Positions 21,924 to 32,776 are shown, counted from the stretch's first letter. The stretch: DNA of 64,000 nt from Epiperipatus broadwayi (GCA_028023455.1 JAQFVV010000049.1:7865647-7929646); one strand, 5' to 3'. Notes: a model not told the origin generated them from the letters alone. Program-made: numbers and translations.

Positions 21924-22192
21924 TATAAAATATTGTAAATAATATTCATTAAGGCTGTAGCCTCAAGCACATGCGTATAAAATGTGATAGTAGGGACCTC
22001 TACAGGTCTTAAAACCACAAGCTTACTCATTGGAAGAAAATAGGGGAACCAATAAGTAAGCTTGTGGTTTTAAGACCTGTAGATGTCCCTACTATTGCAT
22101 TTTATACGCATATACTTGAGGCTACAGCCTTAATGAATATTATTTACGTAATAAATGTGCGTTTAAATAAATTTATAATTATAAAATATTGT
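21924..22192. mobile_element. Near-perfect palindromic element (arms about 100 bp)
   Basis: The left arm (21935 to about 22030) and right arm (about 22050-22147) are nearly exact complements; inner words are AAGCTTGTGGTTTTAAGACC and its reverse, outer words CTGTAGCCTCAAG and its reverse. The loop is about 20 bp (cattggaagaaaataggg). TATAAAATATTGT occurs exactly at 21924-21936 and 22180-22192, which may be a 13-bp target duplication; being AT-only, it could also be chance. TTAA occurs symmetrically near the ends, but the palindrome continues past it. Confidence 0.75.
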
Positions 22193-23225
22193 CTAAAAAT
22201 GGTCTGCTCTTAAATCTGGTTAAGATATCTACTATAAGGATTCTTCATTTATCCCACAATGCTTACAATATAGTTTTATAATGTAAATGTTATAAGAAGC
22301 CCCTCATAGCACTATTAAAAAAATATTTCTGTTACATATTTATCATTCCAAATTTGTTTATTTGAATATTATTTGAATATTATAATAAATATTACAATAT
22401 TAGTATAAACTAATATAACCATAAAATTGCAAAAATTAAGAAAAAAAAGTTTTTTGTTTAGAATAGCTTCTAAGTAAAATCCGTTGATTGATTTCTTACA
22501 AGCAGTTATTATAATAAAATAAATTTATTATTTATTATTATAAATCATTATTTGCAATAAATAGCATAATATTTGTCTTTAAGAAAGTAGAAAAAATAGC
22601 CACAACTTGCAAAAACTAGAGAAAATATACTTGTGTTTAGATTACAAGCAGTATAATATACCACTAAACCTGAAAAAAATAAAATTAAAACTTGTGTGAG
22701 CTAATTTCATACAATTTGATTTTTGCACATACCTAAGAAGGTACAGAGATTAAAACTTGTTTAATTAAAAAAATTTATGAAATTAAATATATGAAAATAT
22801 ATAGCAGTATTGCATACCAGTTATAACTATTGCAGGTTAATTTCCAGAAATACTTGTAATGTTAGAATAGTAATGAGAATACATCAATTAATAATATTCA
22901 TAAAAAAAGTTTTAATTTCAAGCATATAAAATTGATATAGACTTTTTCAAAAGTGGGACAGTGCTTAAAGTTAAGAAAATATTAGTCTTTAAGGTAAATA
23001 TAGCTCTTCTTAATAGATGGTTATAATTTTATTTTTAAAAAAGTGACTTCAAAATTTTGTTTGGACTTGCTATGTAGTTTAAATTGGTACATAATATATT
23101 CATCAAGTTATTAACACTTTATATGCTTATTTAAATACATCCAGAAGATGTCTTCATCCTACTCTAGTCATCTACTCTATGATTGAGTAATGGATGCCAG
23201 ATAATATAATACTACATTATTCCCA
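22193..23225. other. AT-rich sequence, no gene seen
   Basis: No motif or credible frame. Confidence 0.5.
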
Positions 23226-23393
23226 TGCTTAGATCAGTTTGTCTTTTGCTTTCATCAGTGAGGACTAGAATTCAAATCTGGAATAAACAGCCACTGTTTA
23301 CACTTTTATTCTATTCAAGCTAACAGTCTGAAATTCAATAAAAATTTTAAAGCTTTGAATTCAACCTAACTGTCTTGCATAATTATATAGATA
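23226..23393 (-). repeat. Dispersed repeat with a degenerate family-alpha hammerhead at one end
   Basis: At 23226-23265 the minus strand reads a CCUCA helix I 5' strand, CUGAUGA (23258-23252), AAGC..., then CAAAC in place of GAAAC, then a short helix III equivalent with GAUC. It aligns with the 57-kb monomers (CCUCACUGAUGAAAGC...). G12 is lost and the helix I 3' strand is gone, so it is a relic. The adjoining 130 bp matches 11480-11645. Confidence 0.45.
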
Positions 23394-23989
23394 TGACATC
23401 AAGTCAGTTTTTCTATACTTTATGGACCTCTGTTTAAATACTGTATCATCTGTGTCTATTGTCAGTACAATAGAGATGGCAATTTCTGCTTTTGGAGGTA
23501 TATGAATAAGCATATAAAAAACTAATATGATATTATTGTTGGTATTAACATTTTATGAGAAAGGATAGAAAGAGCCTAGAGTTAGCATCAAATTGAGATC
23601 TCTAAACTTTATTAAAAAATTTGGTATCAGATCTATATATAAACTATACAAGCAAATTAGTTTAGGTTCAAAATCTAAAGATTTTATTTAATCTCAAGAT
23701 TGAATAGTATAAACGGGTAAAAGATTATGTATATTCATGTCAGTTTGATGAGGGGAAAAGCTATTAACTGAGCTTGAAAATAAAATGGAGATATTGTAGC
23801 ACTATAATATCTAATACCCACCGATTACTCAAGCTTATGGTTTGAATAATGAAGGAATGTCTATTTTATCTAGATTCAAAAAAATCTATGATTTAATATA
23901 TTATCACATCAGTAATTTAAAAAAAAAAATGTATGTCTATTATTGGTAAAATAATAAACTAGAGCCTAATTATAGTATTTTTAATATAT
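23394..23989. other. AT-rich flank of the Gypsy element
   Basis: No gene seen. The last four bases, ATAT (23986-23989), are the left copy of the LTR element's target duplication. Confidence 0.5.
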
Positions 23990-26887
23990 TATAATGGGAC
24001 GGCCTATTTGATAGCCTTAGTTGAGGCACCAAATATAACGGAATGGCATTTAATCATCCCAGTTGATATACCAAATATAATAGAATCGATTATATTTAAT
24101 GCTTGGAAATCATTAACTTAATGCTTCATAGTTAGGTTCGCCAAATATAACAAAATGGATTATATTTAAAATCTAAGTTGTATATATGGGGATGATTAAA
24201 TTCCCTAGAAAGAGGATATGCATTTCACTACAATCGGACTTTGGGTCTTCAGGTAGAATGCTAGAAATGAATCAATGAAATACTAAGTCCATGATTATAT
24301 CTATCTTTTTTATGCTAGCTCAATAATCTTTAAATAAGTTTTAATATAATTTAGACTAGTTCATCCATCTTTCATTCCTCTTTCAGTCACCATTATGCCA
24401 CGATATTCAAACTCATGGAGAATTTGCAATTAGCTCTCTTCAGGGAAAATTCAAAACAAGTTATTATTTATATGCCTTTATATAAGCATTAATTGCAATT
24501 GATATTTATATGATATTTATAATACTAGCATATATATAATACAATTCAATAATGATTAGACAAAGAGATCAAGTTAATAAATCAATATTTAATAAATAAT
24601 AAAAAATATAATATAATAGATAATAAAATATTAATAAATAAATATGGATGAATTTTATCATTTTAAAAATATTAATAAATAATATTTTTATTTAATACCC
24701 TATGATAAAACTCAATACTATAATAAACTTTCAAAAATTAAAGAAAATAGTTTAAATTAACAGATATATAAAAACAATATCTGGGTTCAAAAATTAATAA
24801 TTTATGTAACTTATTAATTTATTTACCGTTCTTATTTATATGTTTCATAATTACCAATATATAAGTACTATTTGCAATTGTATAACTTATATATTATATG
24901 TATTTTTGATAAATAAAGTACATTAAACGTTTACAATATTACGTAGTAAATACAATATAATCCTGTTTAAGATATCTGTCAAATAATAACTATTCTTTAT
25001 ATCCCTCATCTAATTTGATGAATTATGTCAAGCTTTCAATTAATTATATTTAATAATAAATATAATTTTCCTATTAAGATATAATGATGCGATGCCAAAT
25101 TTGAAATAAAGATAATAATAATAATAAACATATTAAAATAATATAAGCATTATTATAATATATATAAATAAATAATAAAGAAAACTTATTTATAATAGAG
25201 TTGAGAGTAGATATTGAAGTCTATAGTTCATCATCCTAATGAAGATCTTTTACGAAGTATATTATTAATCCATTGGTATAATGATGATTTTATTTAACCT
25301 TAAACGATAAACTGTTAATAATATCCAATGATTTGATTAATGTGAAATAAAATAAATATTCTTCGAATGTAGATGTTCTTAATCTTCATTTTTCTATTAT
25401 CATTAGACGTTCTATATATCCAATATTTCAAAATATTTTAAAATAGCATGCAAGGTTGGTTTCGAAACCTTTTATGATATAATAATTATACTACTCACTA
25501 CACATTGTTTTATCCTTAATATATATAATTATCTTAAATTTATATATATCCGAAGAATAATAGAAGTGTTAAAACAACATAGTTTCCAAAAAAAAACTTA
25601 AACAGACGTTCTTTTCTTTTATATTGCTATTCCTTTAAGATTTAATAGAAAATTAAAATATTTTCCTTGCAGACTTTTAATCCACAGATTATCTTAATTT
25701 GGAAAAGTTAATGTTTAATTCTTTAATCGCCTCTTATAAGGCATCTCGTTGACATCTGATGTCACTCTAATTCTGCTAGTTTTAAGGCTAGAATATTCGT
25801 TTGACAGTTATTGATTAGGTTTTTAAAAGTTCTGTAAGATGGTGCCCTCTTCCGAATTATTTTACAAATAAAAAATCAAAAAAACCGCATTTAAAACTAA
25901 ACAAAGAAAGAAGTTTGTTGGTGATTGGCTGTCAGCCGGCTCTCAGCCAAAAAAGACATCCTGATTGGCTGGAAAGAACAAAGAAACCACCTGATCAAAG
26001 AAAATAAAGAAAAACGCTGAGATTTTCATTTTGAATGCAATTTAAGTATTAAAAAAAATATAATTTGAGAAATTAAAATAGTTTTTTAATAAAATATCCT
26101 AAAAAAACAAAATTATTTTCGAAAAATATTGAAGATTTTAGTAAAAATATTTAAGATTTAGCAAAAAGAAATCTTTACTTTTCTGTAACGTAAAATTGAA
26201 AAAAAGCATTTGCGTCAGCACTTTTTTGTTTAAACATTCGCTTTAAGTTTGCCGAAATTGAATTTATTTTATAATAAATAAATAGCAATTTATTTTTGAA
26301 AGAACTTTCATTCTCTTTCATAACCTGAAAAATTAGTAATATACTTTTTATAAACATATCTGAGTTGAATTTAATATTATAGGCGAATATGATTTAACAA
26401 TAGGCTTTGTCTTCAGTTTGTGAGTTGGCCAATTAAAAGATTTGATATTTACCTCATACAACCAATAATATAATTAGCGGTTAAAGGATTAAATTCCAAT
26501 CATTGAACAGTAGTATTGATAAAAGAAAAAGTTATTTTTAAAGAGAAATGATTTTCTTTTTCTTCCCTTTTTAATAACAAGAGAACGAACGAATCTGCTC
26601 GTGTGTTATTACAAGTTCATGCTTAACTCAACTATCAATTGTTTCATTGACATTAAGATTTAATAATAAAATAAAAAATATATATAAGTATTTATTTTTA
26701 ACTTCAAATCTGGCATTTTACTCAAAAGCTTAAGGTATGTATTATTTAAAACTCAAATGTATATATAAATAATTATATATATATGTATACATAATAAAAT
26801 AGTCAAATAAAAATTTATATTTATAAATAATTTCCTAAGAGATAAAACACGTTAGACCAATAATAATAACTGTAAGTTACTATTATA
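23990..26887 (-). repeat. 3' LTR of the Gypsy element (left copy, with 774 bp net insertion)
   Basis: It begins TATAATGGGAC and ends AGTTACTATTATA on the plus strand; without the inserted element it is about 2124 bp. Ends are TATAAT/ATTATA instead of TG/CA. The boundary on the inner side is set by the PPT, on the outer side by the target duplication. Confidence 0.93.
25715..26492. mobile_element. piggyBac-like non-autonomous element inserted in the 3' LTR (copy 2)
   Basis: The sequence between two TTAA sites (25715-25718 and 26489-26492) is absent from the other LTR, where a single TTAA stands at 34978-34981 in otherwise matching sequence. Ends read TTAATTCTTTAATCGC and, inward from the right, TTAATCCTTTAACCGC: 14 of 16 match. 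TTAA specificity and duplication are the piggyBac signature. Length is 778 bp including both TTAA. No transposase frame exists, so it must have been mobilised in trans. It resembles the older copy at 9.46-10.23 kb. Confidence 0.93.
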
Positions 26888-26902
26888 TTTCCCCTTCCCT
26901 TC
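26888..26902 (-). promoter_or_regulatory. Polypurine tract of the Gypsy element
   Basis: Minus strand GAAGGGAAGGGGAAA directly abuts the start of the 3' LTR. It is the expected plus-strand DNA priming site for reverse transcription. Confidence 0.88.
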
Positions 26903-27434
26903 GGAAATTTAAAATTTTAATTTAAGTTAAAATTTTAAACACAACTATTTTAGTATATTCTTATAGTTTAATTGCATTTATAGTTGGATTTTATGAAGGG
27001 TTGAATTTTTTTTTTTACTGTTATATCTTCCTAATACTTGGGCTATCCTATTCTTTTGATAATGATCAAAAATAAAATTAAGGACTTTGATGGTTAATAT
27101 TTTTTTTTTTTATAAAAAAAAAAAAAATAAAATAAAAAAAATAATGTGTTTCCTTCTTGGACAACACAAATATATTTACTAGCCTTATTCCTGCTTCTTT
27201 AAGACTTATGGATTTGAAAAGGACTAAATAAATACTAGAGTATCCATTTATTAATATGAATTGACTCTATTGTTTTTACTTATTTTAAGGCATTAAAGAA
27301 TACCCTCACCAAAGCTAATGTTTTTAACTATACTTCTCTTTACATTGATCACTATTATTATTTTTTTTATACAACCATATGGTTTACACTGCCCAATTCT
27401 TATCTTGATCTTCACCTTATTTCTTTATAAAACA
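26903..27434 (-). other. Gypsy internal 3' noncoding region
   Basis: Between the pol stop and the PPT lie about 530 bp of AT-rich sequence with long A and T runs (about 27101-27142). No env or other frame is present. Confidence 0.7.
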
Positions 27435-30400
27435 TTATAAGCAGCCAAAATAAGGTTTTAAAATTCGTGAATTGTATGTACCATGAATCTCTCCTTCTTG
27501 GTTAATCCAAAATGCATTTGGACCTGCCTTTTTAACGATAGTATAAGGTCCTTCATATGTATTATAGAATTTATGGTATTTATTCTCCAATGGTTTACTG
27601 GGATGGAAAGTCTTTATCAAAACTTTATCTCCAACTTTAAATTCATAAATACATTTTTTTTTATTCTGACTTCTATTATTTGCCATTTTAACAAGTTGTT
27701 TATGAGCTTGTAAAATATCATTTTCTCCATTTATTTTGGGTTCATTAATAATAGGTTTATATTTTCTAAATAATATAGGTATAATTTGATGAAAGTGTAG
27801 TCGGATGGGTGAGAATCCAGTAGATTCATTTAAACTCCAATTGATATAGTCTACTACACATTTTGTCTGCTTTACCCAACCCTTGTGCTCCTCTTCTAAA
27901 TAGGTCCTAAACAAACGTCCAAGCTCCCGCATAATACGTTCGCATGGATTTGATTGTGGATTCCTAATAGAGATTAGCACATGTTTTATTTTTGATATAT
28001 CTACCCATTTCTTCCATTCCTTAGATAGAAAAGGTGTACCATGATCAGTTAGTATGGTTTTTGGCTTTCCTATCATTGGAAATTGGAGAGTACTCAATAC
28101 TTTGATTGTATGTTTAGCATTGGCTTGGGGTATCGGGTAAGCAGCAACATATTTGGAAAAGAGATCATAAGTGACTAATAAATATTTTTGTTTGTTGAAT
28201 GGAGGCAAAGGCCCATAATAGTCAATTGCTAAGATCTCATTTGGTCTTTCTGGAATGATAGAATTAATTGAATTAATATAATTTTGGTTTACTGACTTAG
28301 CTCTTAAGCAAATTAGACAATCTTGGAGTGATTTCAAGATGTCTTTATACATTTTTGGCCAGTAAAACCAATTCTTAAGGGTATGTTCTGTCTTATGAGC
28401 ACCATAATGCCCGTATAGACAGTGTACGTATTTTATGAGTGGGTCACGTAAAGACTTTGGTATTATTGTCCTCCACTCATCAACGTTATCATTCACTTTA
28501 TATAGTAAGACCTGTTGTTCTAATTTAAAATGGTTAAGATCTTTAGGTGCATCCAAAACTTCCTCCCCTAATAAAACTTTTATAATTGGGTTTAATTCTG
28601 GGTCATTAAATTGTATCTCTGGTAAGTTTTCCAACTCGTTCTCTACATTACTATCAGCCATCACATTGACATTTGTAATGTAGGCATTGTCTACCATCAA
28701 ATGATTTTGTTCTGACCTACATGGATTTCGACTAAGCACATCAGCCATGATATTCTCGGATCCTTTGCAATAATGCACAGTGTAATTAAATTCCTGTAAT
28801 AGTAAACTCCATCTAACTAGATGACTATTAGTCAGATAACTGTGATTCAGGAATTCAAGGCTTTTGTGATCAGTGATCACTATCACCTCTGATCCAAGTA
28901 GCATTTGTCGAAATTTTTGGAAAGCCCAGACTATTGCTAGTGCTTCCTTCTCTGTAACCGTGTAATTTATTTCTGGACCTTTCAAGAGCCAGCTAATAAA
29001 GTAGAGGACACCTGGTTGGCCATCCTCTTGGATTTGGGACAGTGTTACCCCTAATCCAAAACCACTACTATCTGTTTGAATAATGAATGGTTTATTAAAA
29101 TCAGGGAAAGCTAACATAGTTAACTTTAAAAACCCTGTTTTAATATTCTCAAATGCACGGTCTTGTTCTTCAGTCCATTTCCAACGTTCATCTTTTCTAA
29201 TCAATTTTAGCAACGGTTCCATGTGGTCTGAGAACTTCTGATAGAAACGGTTGTAAAAATTACATAGGCCTAAAAATGATCTAATTTGTTTTCGAGTAGA
29301 TGGTTTAGGAAAGTTTTGAATGGCAGAGATCTTCTCTGGATGAGGTCTTATCCCATTGCAACCAACAATATGACCTAAGAAGACTACTTGGTTGGAAACT
29401 AAAGTACTCTTCTTGAAGTTAATTTTTATACCTTTCAGAAAACACTCTTTAAAAAATATAGATAAATGTTGAAGGTGTTCTTCAACTGTGGTGGATGCAA
29501 TAATTACATCATCCACATAAATAATTATGATTTGTTTTACCTCAGGAGATAAAGTCTTATCCAAACACCTGATTAGACCTGCACCACTATTTATCAATCC
29601 AAATGGCATCCTATTAAATTGGTATGTAAAACCCTCATAACGGAAAGCAGTATATTGGCGATCTTCTGGATGAAGTTCAATCTGCCAATAGCTGGAGGTT
29701 AAATCGAAAGTGGAAAATACCTTCTTGTTTCCAAATTTCATGAATAATTCATGTATGGGCGGTGGTATATTTCTGTCTGGGACAGTAATTTTATTTAGTT
29801 GTCTAGCATCTAAACAAAATCTCATCGACCCATCTTTCTTCTTCACAGTTACTACTGGATTACAGTAAGGTGAAGAGCATTTGGAAATGATTTCCCAATC
29901 CAGCATTTTATTAATTTGCTTAGATATATCTTCCCGATATTGGTATGGAATAGGATATGATTTAGATTGAAATGGTTGATCATGAATTAATCTAATTCTC
30001 TGTTGGAATCCCTTTATCACTCCTGGTATGTCTGAGAAAATAGAATTAAATTCTCTTATAACAAATCGTAATTTTAATATATCATCACTTCCAAGCAAGT
30101 TGGATTCTGCGAGTTTACTCTCTAAAAGTGTTTCTGGAATGCTAGATGTTATACAGTCAACTTCAATTTGATCATATCTTGGAAGCAATGTCATCTCCAA
30201 GACTTCATCATTAATTTTAACTGTTTTATTACAGAAATCAATTACACAAGTGTTCAAATGTAGGAAGTCTGCCCCTAAAATAACATTGTGAATCAAACCA
30301 TTCAAAATTAAAAATACATGATAGAGAGTTGTTTGGCCAATTTTAATCTCAATCCAAATTTGTTTTTGGATTAATTTAGCTTTTCTGCTGTTAGCCATGG

Positions 30401-30602
30401 TAACCTGCATAGATTTTAGTGGTAATATTTTGATGTTAGGATTTATTGCTAAAATCTCTTGATAAAATTTCTCTGATATCACTGAAATTTGGCTACCAGA
30501 ATCTAATAATGCTTTAACCAGCAAGCTCTCAAACAAAACTTCTATCATAGGGCAACTTTGTAAAACAAAATTTGGTGTTTTATCTTCCCATGAACACATC
30601 AT
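27435..30602 (-). CDS. pol: Gypsy Pol polyprotein (protease, RT, RNase H, integrase), 1055 aa
   Basis: Domains in order: aspartic protease with LLDSGSQIS (DSG at residues 34-36) and a flap/ILGADFL block near 108-114; reverse transcriptase from about 200 to 440 with FDLTSSYWQI, RMPFG and the active-site YVDD at 362-365; RNase H with candidate catalytic residues D511, E553, D578 and D621; the integrase zinc region with H727, H732, C762 and C765; the integrase core with D794, D853 and E888, giving the D,D35E spacing; and a C-terminal GPYTIVKKAGP-like tail. All catalytic residues I looked for are present. Role: Gag-Pol processing, cDNA synthesis in the particle, integration. It is in the -1 frame relative to gag and separated from it. 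The listed start is the first Met, only 33 residues before DSG, so the true N-terminus may differ. Assigned by motifs. Confidence 0.95.
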   Translation of the reverse strand: MMCSWEDKTPNFVLQSCPMIEVLFESLLVKALLDSGSQISVISEKFYQEILAINPNIKILPLKSMQVTMANSRKAKLIQKQIWIEIKIGQTTLYHVFLILNGLIHNVILGADFLHLNTCVIDFCNKTVKINDEVLEMTLLPRYDQIEVDCITSSIPETLLESKLAESNLLGSDDILKLRFVIREFNSIFSDIPGVIKGFQQRIRLIHDQPFQSKSYPIPYQYREDISKQINKMLDWEIISKCSSPYCNPVVTVKKKDGSMRFCLDARQLNKITVPDRNIPPPIHELFMKFGNKKVFSTFDLTSSYWQIELHPEDRQYTAFRYEGFTYQFNRMPFGLINSGAGLIRCLDKTLSPEVKQIIIIYVDDVIIASTTVEEHLQHLSIFFKECFLKGIKINFKKSTLVSNQVVFLGHIVGCNGIRPHPEKISAIQNFPKPSTRKQIRSFLGLCNFYNRFYQKFSDHMEPLLKLIRKDERWKWTEEQDRAFENIKTGFLKLTMLAFPDFNKPFIIQTDSSGFGLGVTLSQIQEDGQPGVLYFISWLLKGPEINYTVTEKEALAIVWAFQKFRQMLLGSEVIVITDHKSLEFLNHSYLTNSHLVRWSLLLQEFNYTVHYCKGSENIMADVLSRNPCRSEQNHLMVDNAYITNVNVMADSNVENELENLPEIQFNDPELNPIIKVLLGEEVLDAPKDLNHFKLEQQVLLYKVNDNVDEWRTIIPKSLRDPLIKYVHCLYGHYGAHKTEHTLKNWFYWPKMYKDILKSLQDCLICLRAKSVNQNYINSINSIIPERPNEILAIDYYGPLPPFNKQKYLLVTYDLFSKYVAAYPIPQANAKHTIKVLSTLQFPMIGKPKTILTDHGTPFLSKEWKKWVDISKIKHVLISIRNPQSNPCERIMRELGRLFRTYLEEEHKGWVKQTKCVVDYINWSLNESTGFSPIRLHFHQIIPILFRKYKPIINEPKINGENDILQAHKQLVKMANNRSQNKKKCIYEFKVGDKVLIKTFHPSKPLENKYHKFYNTYEGPYTIVKKAGPNAFWINQEGEIHGTYNSRILKPYFGCL

Positions 30603-30691
30603 GTTAGTGATTTCTCATGTAAAAGATTGATTCAAGTTCCTCATTGGGTATTTGGTTTCTTGAGGTGAGGAACATTTCCTCAAGTACCCTT
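30603..30691 (-). promoter_or_regulatory. gag-pol spacer with hairpin
   Basis: There are 89 nt between the gag stop (TAA, 30694-30692) and the first pol ATG. On the minus strand, about 8 nt after the gag stop, CTTGAGG and CCTCAAG can pair, with an alternative inner GAGGAA/TTCCTC stem. The pol frame is open back across the gag stop to about 30702, except for one TGA at 30617-30615. This suggests either internal initiation/reinitiation for pol, or an original -1 frameshift fusion with a later stop mutation in this copy. Confidence 0.6.
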
Positions 30692-32776
30692 TTAGTTTGT
30701 TTTATGTGAAACTATAGATATATCTTTACTACATCCCGGTTTTGGGGAATTTCTTGGATTATTAGAAGTTATTTTTACTTTATTTAAATTATCACAATTT
30801 ATTTTGGGAGAGGGGTCATAAGGTATATTCCTTTGAGATGTTTTTCCCTTCCAATAACTGGTATCTCTATTATTTTTCCTTCTATTATAAAATATTGTAT
30901 TGATTGAAGCTTCCTCTTTTTTTTTATCAGGTAATCTAATTGATAAATTAGTTTGATTCATATCAATACTATTTAAAAGTTCTACTATTTGTTCTATTTT
31001 TGTTATATTGGTACACAATAATGATTGTTCTATTTTAAGTGGTAAATTTCTTTTTATTATTCTAATCATTTCGCCTTCACTTAAATGATAAGTATTAAGT
31101 GTTCTTAATTTTGTTATTTGATGGCGAAAGAATTTGGTCAAGGTTTCTCCAGGTGTCTGCTTATACTTATCTTGGAATATTTGGTACAATAAAGCCTCTT
31201 GTCTATCTCTATTCCAAAAATTTTTAATTAATAACTCTTGGTATTCCATATAAGTAGATGGAGTTTGTGATAAAGACTCCCACCACATTAATGCATCTCC
31301 TTGTAAGTGACTATATGCAATGATCACTTTTTCTCCTTCTGATAAATTACGGTTAACGGAAAAATAAAGATTAAGGCTTCTAATATGTTCTATAGGAGAT
31401 TCATTATGAGATCCCTTGAATATTTTTAACCTAACAAATTGGTTAATTGTACTACTTGGTATTGAATGGTTGTATACCTTTTGTTTTTCTAAAACATTCA
31501 ACTGAGAAGTTGATGTTTGATTTTCATGATTAATCCTACAAGTATTTAAGTTTAACCCTTTTAATTCAAAATTACTAGGATAATTTTCAACTTCAGGCAT
31601 TATATGATACTGAAAATTTGATCTATCACCAGAGTCAATTACTTGTTGTGGATCTTTTTGAATGACCTCCAAATGTTTTTCACCATGATTTTGTTCTTGA
31701 TTACAACTATAAGTATTTACATTATTTTCAACCTGATGCATTTCTATAGTTGGTGTTCTTTTACATATTTGTGTTTCAATAACTAAAAATCTACTATCAG
31801 TTGATTCTTTTATTTTATTTACTCTATTCCAAGTTTCAGTAGTATCTTCCCTTAATTTTTCCAATACATTTTTATCTATATTTGTATTAATTTCTATTGA
31901 ATTCATTTTATTTTCCAAAGTTTTAAGTTGATGATCAATAGTCTCTAATACATTATTCTGGGATTCTACCTCATTATTATGTTTAATAGATAGTTGATCT
32001 ATTCTTGCGTGTGTTTGTTGTCTATCTTCTTGGATTTCATTCCGTATTTTATTTTGTTCTTCCTTTACTTCTTCCCTAAAAATTCCTTGATTTTTATACA
32101 TTTCATCACATTTAACATTTAATCTATCTATGATGTCACTTTGGAACTCACTAAACCGCTGTTGACATTTTGAATTATTTTCATCAATTTCATTCTTTAG
32201 ATCATTTAATGCTTGTTTAATTTCTATGTTATCTTTTTTAACATTATCCACATTTAAATTCAATTGTTGAATTTTTGTAGATAGTTTATTTTCAATTCCT
32301 GTTATTTCAACCTTCAAATCACTTTTTAAACTAATATTATTATCATCCAATTTTTGATTCAAATCACTTTTTAAGTTACACATATCACTTCTAAAATTAG
32401 TACTATTATCATCCATTTTTTTATTCAAGTTATTTTTTAAATCATCTAGTTTTTTATTCATATTATCATCTAATTTATTCATAAACATTTGTAACATTTG
32501 CTGAATTGTATCAACATTAAATGATTGACTAATTCCAATTGTAGATGATTGATTTAAATCTTCATCAACTATATTTGGTGTTTGAGATAACACTTGATCT
32601 AAACTCTGTGTTTGTTGAGGGTATTCAACTATGGTTGTAGAACCCCCAGGTGCTTGTACTAATGATGATTGTTCTATAATATTACTATCATCACTTTGTT
32701 CACTTTGCAAATCATCTTGCATTTGACTAGAGCATTCAATATCTTTGTTTGAAAACATTTTCCCACTTCGAAGCAT
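30692..32776 (-). CDS. gag: Gypsy Gag protein, 694 aa, long coiled coil, no CCHC knuckle
   Basis: Residues 1-90 are low-complexity and acidic/Gln-rich. About 95-325 is a long heptad-type coiled coil with tandem-like KLDD/LKSDL words. About 447-605 matches the retrotransposon Gag core: FKG, an A-Y-S-HLQGDALMWWES block with WW at 498-499, KNFWNRDRQEAL, then a Lys/Arg-rich tail (about 617-650). The typical CX2CX4HX4C zinc knuckle is absent; the two C-terminal cysteines (661, 682) do not form one. In the family Gag builds the virus-like particle and packages RNA. Here the basic tail probably replaces the knuckle in RNA binding, and the coiled coil probably adds to multimerisation; both are inferences. 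Start is the first Met after the leader. Confidence 0.92.
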   Translation of the reverse strand: MLRSGKMFSNKDIECSSQMQDDLQSEQSDDSNIIEQSSLVQAPGGSTTIVEYPQQTQSLDQVLSQTPNIVDEDLNQSSTIGISQSFNVDTIQQMLQMFMNKLDDNMNKKLDDLKNNLNKKMDDNSTNFRSDMCNLKSDLNQKLDDNNISLKSDLKVEITGIENKLSTKIQQLNLNVDNVKKDNIEIKQALNDLKNEIDENNSKCQQRFSEFQSDIIDRLNVKCDEMYKNQGIFREEVKEEQNKIRNEIQEDRQQTHARIDQLSIKHNNEVESQNNVLETIDHQLKTLENKMNSIEINTNIDKNVLEKLREDTTETWNRVNKIKESTDSRFLVIETQICKRTPTIEMHQVENNVNTYSCNQEQNHGEKHLEVIQKDPQQVIDSGDRSNFQYHIMPEVENYPSNFELKGLNLNTCRINHENQTSTSQLNVLEKQKVYNHSIPSSTINQFVRLKIFKGSHNESPIEHIRSLNLYFSVNRNLSEGEKVIIAYSHLQGDALMWWESLSQTPSTYMEYQELLIKNFWNRDRQEALLYQIFQDKYKQTPGETLTKFFRHQITKLRTLNTYHLSEGEMIRIIKRNLPLKIEQSLLCTNITKIEQIVELLNSIDMNQTNLSIRLPDKKKEEASINTIFYNRRKNNRDTSYWKGKTSQRNIPYDPSPKINCDNLNKVKITSNNPRNSPKPGCSKDISIVSHKTN

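Noticed and set aside
26175-26357. 60-codon frame inside the piggyBac-like element as a transposase remnant
   Set aside because: No similarity to piggyBac transposase motifs that I can recognise; composition is that of background.
27483-28683. Plus-strand open frames inside pol
   Set aside because: They are antisense shadows of the Gypsy pol gene.
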